This document shows positions 15,546 to 19,705 of a stretch of DNA of 19,705 nt, piece by piece. The stretch comes from Gryganskiella cystojenkinii. Taxonomy: Eukaryota; Mortierellomycota; Mortierellomycetes; Mortierellales; Mortierellaceae. Both the position numbers and the translations under genes were made by a program. The first letter of the stretch is position 1; the number at the start of each line of letters is the position of its first letter. The notes below the pieces were generated by a model that made no database searches, had not been told where the DNA came from, and worked only from the letters and a program-made list of their open reading frames with translations. The DNA lies in NCBI GenBank assembly GCA_015852425.1, contig JAAAIG010000730.1, forward strand, positions 1 through 19,705. Reading direction: 5' to 3'.

Positions 15546-18500
15546 TTATGCCTTGCGCTTCCATGGTCGGTTCGCATTTTGATCTTTTTCCATCTCTCTT
15601 TCTTCGAATGGGGATGGCAATCGTTTGAGGACTTGTTGCTGGGAAGCGAATCCATCCATGGGACCAGAGGTGGCACTAGTTTGAGTGGCCGACGAGGATC
15701 CTGCCAGTCGAGCCCACGGGGGCATCTCCCTGACCGACGCAGCTTTGGACGGATCCCTATCTTTCTTGGCTCCAAACAGTTCAAAAAAGACATCCGTCGG
15801 GTTTTCGGCTTCCATGCTAGTGGTGCCCAGGCCACCACCGCCGCCGCCACCACTCTGACTGTCGCCTAGATTTATTCCGGGTGCTTGTGCTGAACGTCTG
15901 ACAGCCTTCAGGGCCTGGATTTCGCTAATCGTCAATGTCGATTTTGCCTCAGGTCTGTACGCCATCTTGAGATCTCGTCGCGACGGCTCAGAGGCTCCAT
16001 TGTCTGGGATAAAGAGTTTCAAAAACGGCACAAAATCCTTTTCGAACCGGATCGCCTCCAGAGCCTCTAGGACAAAGTCTTGATCAAGTTTGTCCCCTTC
16101 CACTAGCCTTCTCAGCCGATTTAGCATGTGCATGAATTGATTGTAGAGCCACTTGGGCGCATACTCCAGCTGGGTAAATTCGTCAATCACCAGCGGAATT
16201 CTCTCCGCATTCTCTCCCCGGGCCTCATTCTCATTGTCGTTCTCGTACTTGACCTCGTCACCCGCCCTCACAATTGTCGCTGAGCGGTGGGTAGTCTTTT
16301 TAGAGAGCGATGATTTCATAGAAAAGGGTGTGATGGCCTCCGGAACAACCAATCGTTGCGCGGCAACAATACAGGCCCAAAGCCTGGGTGACGGTCCGTG
16401 ATGGTCCTTGTCGCTGCCAAACTCAGTCCACTCGATCCATTTCTCATCCAAGGACATCTTGGTCGCGTCCATCTTGATGATCTCAGTCAGGGCGGGTGAA
16501 TTTCTCAGTGGGTTATTGTCGTCTTCCTCTCGTTTCGTCTTGACCAGAGAGGACTTGTAAAGAGATGAGGCATCCGCCAGGCGAACATAGTTCACAGTAT
16601 CCTGGATTCGCTGTCCGTACGGCAAGATGAGCGCCATGCGGAACTTTACAACATCAACTTGGGCCTCAAGTCCAGCGATCTGGTGCCATTTCGAGGAGGA
16701 CACATCGGGGTCTGGTGTCGACAGCGTGGGCCAAGGCGACTGATTCCTTGATTCAATTGCAAGTGAATGGTGTCGGAGTGTTGCTTTCTTGGTCTGGTCT
16801 CCGCCTGTCGATCCTGCTTGATCTTTGTGAAATGATGATCTCGTTGCTCCTTGAGTCCGAGTCCGTTTATCAGTGATCCCTTTCTTTCTCGACTTGGGAT
16901 AGTTGCGCTCCTGGCTCGTTGTGGCTGATGTAGCGACATGTGCCTGTAGCCGTTTTTCTGCTGCGAGGCGTTTCATCTCGGCTTGCTCTAATTTAGCATG
17001 AGCAGCAAGTTTAGTTGATCCTGAGTAATTTTGATCCTCTCCATGAGCAGAAGCTACCTACGTGCGTGCAGGGGGTCCAAAAAAACAATATCAGTTGTGA
17101 CACTTAGAGATCTACTGCTAACAATTCCAGCGTTCAATGTGCGTAAGAAACTCTCCCTTTTCATTAGGTACAGAACTGTCCATACCTTTCTCCCGGCATT
17201 TCTCCATCGCGGGCTACCATTGTCACTCTCGATCATGTAATCCGTTTCTGTTTCATCATTGTCCGGCTGTGTGAGCTCCTGAGTCTGCACGATATCATAT
17301 TCTGGCTGTTCGAAAATTCTAGTGGTAGAATGGCTCGGTTGAATCTCGCCAGCCTCGCTCAACCGATCGTTCCCCTCTGGAATATCGATCATGTTGTTAC
17401 TGCTGACATCTCCATCGTCAGAGTCATCATAGCTGTCGTCGGCTGAAGGGACCTCGGGTGTTCTGGGCAGAGGCGTTCCCGAGCAGCCGACCGCATTCGC
17501 GTGCGCCTTGGCACGCGTCTGTCTTCCTGGATCAAGATCGTACCGATGCGTGGACTTGAGAAGGTGTGATTTTTTTCGAGCCCGAGGTGCTTTGTTCGAC
17601 GACTTTGGAGACGCCTTCGCCTCTCTAGAGGCTCGTTGACGTGGGGGGAGCAGTGACGAGGTCGAGAGTGTTGTGGTATCGCTGCCATTGGATTTGCTGG
17701 GGGGATTGTTAAAGGAGTCCAGACTTGTTGACCGATCGTTGCTATCGCTGGAAATTCTTTGAAAAACATCGCGGAATGACTCGCTCTTGTATCCTTGTTT
17801 ACGTTCAGGGTATCTGGAAGCAGCCGCTTGAGAGCCTTTCGTGTTTCTGCTGGCATCCACAACTTGTGTTTCCACGTAGTTCAGGCGTTTGTAACAAGTA
17901 GAAGCTCCATCGGCTTTAAGGTCATCAGGGGTCCCATCGGTTTCGATGGGAGTCATCCAGCTGATTGATGAGGGGGTTTGCTCGCATTGCTCTTTCCAAA
18001 GGTGAACGACGGGACGAATAAAGATTTCCATGTAGGAAAAGTGTTGAGATGCGGTATCCGTTGGTGGACCTGTGGACATTGAGGACGGATGATAGGAAGT
18101 CGAGGAAGGGGCGAAAGAGGTGGATCGTTTCCGGGCATCCAAGGCATCGCGCTCTTTCGGGATCAAGTAACGCTCGATATACTCCAGCATGGCTTGTGGT
18201 GTCACACGGTCTCCAGATTCAAATTTTTTCAACTTGCAATACTCCTAAAGGAATGAATTTGCGGGGATGGCGACATGACATGAACAAAAAAATTGTATCG
18301 TTGTTAGACCTTGAGGATACCATGATTGTAAGAACATTTTTGTTTGCTTTTGGTGGACATAGCAAGTCCATAGCAATGAGCTGAATCTACTCACCCTCCA
18401 TCCATCTTTTCCTCGATCCAGCATGGCCTGTGCCAAGGTTGCCTCCTTTCTGCGAGCCTCTTCTTCGTGTATTAACCTTTCTTGATTAAGCTTTTCCATT

Positions 18501-19213
18501 GTGTGTGCAAAGTCATCCAACAAGACGTTTGTAGGATCGACTGGTTCGGTCTGTAGGTGCGATAGTGAGTGATCGACTGGGAGGTGTTGTTGCGTCCCAA
18601 GATGTTGCAAAGGCTGTTGCACCTGTGAGTACTGCTGACTCGAGTTTGTCTTGATCCGTGCCTCGTAATCAGGAACTCTCGGTCTCAAGGCCACCGAGGG
18701 ATCGGGACGAGGATATATGGATTCCGGTGTTGGCGTTGAAGACATTGCTCTCCTTGCTAGGTTGAGTTGGATGTGCCGATCCCGGTCGCCCACGCTGGAT
18801 CCAGAAGTGTGTACTGAAGGCTTTGTAGAGTAGAATCCCAAACTGTGGCTTGATGGGCTGGGACCTTGATGGGGCGAGACCGAAGAGCTCGGAGTACTTT
18901 CCGATTTATGTTTTATGGATGACCGAGAGGGGGAACTCTGGGCAGGCGTGATTCCACTGCTGTAAGGAGTCCTGAAGCCGAGTCCCCTGTGAGTTGGCGG
19001 TAATGCACCACTGTCGAGTAAAGTGTCGTTATTTTCGTCGTTGAGCTTGTTTCCACTTTGTGCTTGATGGTGGTGTGAATGGTTTTCTCTGTTGTCAATG
19101 CGGTTTGGAAAGCTTGGGCTAGATCCAGTGGGCTGTGTGACTTCTGGCCGGTTCACAGAAGCGATTGAAGGAGGGGGAGAGGGAGAAGAAGGAAGAGGAG
19201 GAGCAAAGGACAT
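15546..19213 (-). CDS. Large disordered nuclear-looking protein with Crypton/Gcr1-like segments
   Basis: Coding model complement(join(15546..17057, 17186..18244, 18395..19213)), 1129 aa; both introns are phase 0 (GTGAGT donor 150 nt; GTATGG donor 128 nt, acceptor CACGTAG). Residues 1-240 are Ser/Pro-rich. A charged helical stretch (about 243-273, EEARRKEATLAQAMLDRGKD) leads into WR-EYCKLKKFESGDRVTPQA (to about 306), then SYMEIFIRPVVHLWKEQ (about 343-359). These resemble, by eye, the N-terminal helical DNA-binding part of fungal Crypton-type recombinase relatives. A later WIEWTEF...GPSPRLW (833-853) recalls the Gcr1 C-terminal domain. No recombinase catalytic residues were identified. The middle is basic and acidic by turns (ARKKSHLL, DDSYDDSDDGD), and the end RPWKRKA could be a nuclear signal. 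Neither family nor function is certain; it may be a lineage-specific regulator. Confidence 0.72.
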
Positions 19214-19268
19214 GATGTTTTGTCGAAGCCTTTTTTCCTGTATTCTCGGCGCTGTTGCTCTGATCGTT

Positions 19269-19423
19269 CTAAAAACAAATGTGAAATGGCGTTAAAAACA
19301 TGCAATCTCTTGTTTTGATGGATCTCTTGATGTAGTTGTAGATCTCGAGATCATGTTCCCTCTCCATCCTTCATGAGCCACGCCAATAATGTTTCGAGGC
19401 AAGGAACAAAGGAGGCAACTTAC
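19269..19423 (-). other. Predicted 5' UTR intron of the large minus-strand gene
   Basis: In the minus sense, CCTGT-GTAAGT gives an ideal donor at 19423 and TTTGTTTTTAG an ideal acceptor ending at 19269, 155 nt apart, with TTTAACG as a possible branch. The leader upstream of the donor (19424-19705) and the spliced remainder (19214-19268) contain no ATG, whereas the intron contains several. After splicing, the first ATG is the one at 19213. Confidence 0.6.
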
Positions 19424-19705
19424 ACAGGTACGTCCACTATCCCTGAGACGCGTCAAAAGCGTGGACTTCGCGACAATCGAGTGGTGGGTGATTCCAGGAG
19501 TTTATGCGGTTGGAAGGGGAACGGCGTGCAGTCTTTCTCTCTCTGTACGAATGGGATTTGTGAGAGGGAGTGAGAGGGGAGTGAAGGTGGATTAAATGGA
19601 AATGGGACAGGAAAAGATCAATGTCGTGTGCTTTTGCTGGAACAGCGCGAGGGGTGCCCTTAGATAGCCCACTCAAGTTGTAATGGCCGAAGAGGAAAGC
19701 AAGTC
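19424..19705 (-). promoter_or_regulatory. Leader/promoter of the large minus-strand gene
   Basis: No gene supported. On the minus strand it contains a CT-rich block (complement of GAGAGGGAGTGAGAGGGGAG, about 19561-19580) typical of fungal transcription starts, and no ATG. A plus-strand ATG at 19683 opens a frame that runs off the edge after 23 nt and cannot be judged. Confidence 0.4.

Noticed and set aside
15513..15869. 118-codon plus-strand open frame opposite the large gene's 3' end
   Set aside because: It is antisense to a well-supported exon and shows no family features.
19683..19705. Plus-strand ATG opening MAEEESK at the right edge
   Set aside because: Only 23 nt are visible, and the stretch overlaps the AUG-free leader of the minus-strand gene; it cannot be judged.

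Overview
The window looks like nuclear DNA of a filamentous fungus, most likely a Mortierella-type (Mortierellomycota) genome. The evidence is short spliceosomal introns (about 96 to 211 nt, one of 458 nt) with GT-AG ends, CT-rich leaders, homopolymer A/T tracts between genes, poly-Q/poly-N/poly-S stretches, and above all three F-box/leucine-rich-repeat genes among seven complete gene models. The lineage is inferred from gene style; there is no rRNA or other marker gene. No tRNA, rRNA, CRISPR array, autonomous transposon or toxin gene was seen.

Layout, left to right. An open frame runs off the left edge on the minus strand (1-174, uncertain). A DUF2278/YukJ-like gene follows (326-1057, minus). 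Next is an intronless F-box gene (1721-3802, minus). About 90 bp upstream of its start lies a 400-bp compound minisatellite (3892-4290), in which arrays of a 9-bp unit alternate with T-tracts and a conserved spacer. A CipC-family stress protein gene (5375-5813, plus, one intron) is preceded by a 40-nt hairpin and three exact copies of an 11-mer. Then come an F-box-like gene with nine ribonuclease-inhibitor-type LRRs (6489-7851, plus, start model uncertain) and a second classical fungal F-box/LRR gene (8130-9890, plus).

The middle holds two housekeeping genes diverging from one 378-bp promoter. One is translation initiation factor eIF1/SUI1 (10288-11190, minus, three exons rebuilt here). The other is an auxilin/Swa2-like clathrin-uncoating co-chaperone with UBA, TPR and J domains (11569-15286, plus, five exons, 1099 aa). 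The right end is a long minus-strand gene (15546-19213, three coding exons, 1129 aa, with a likely 5' UTR intron at 19269-19423). Its product is mostly disordered and nuclear-looking, with two short segments that resemble Crypton/Gcr1-type DNA-binding proteins.

The genes do not form a pathway. Three products are probable SCF ubiquitin-ligase substrate receptors, one drives start-codon selection, one serves clathrin-vesicle traffic and one is a stress-responsive small protein. The least explained items are the compound minisatellite beside the first F-box gene, the palindrome/11-mer cluster upstream of cipC, and the possible transposon-derived DNA-binding protein at the right end. All similarity statements come from reading translations by eye; no database search was run.
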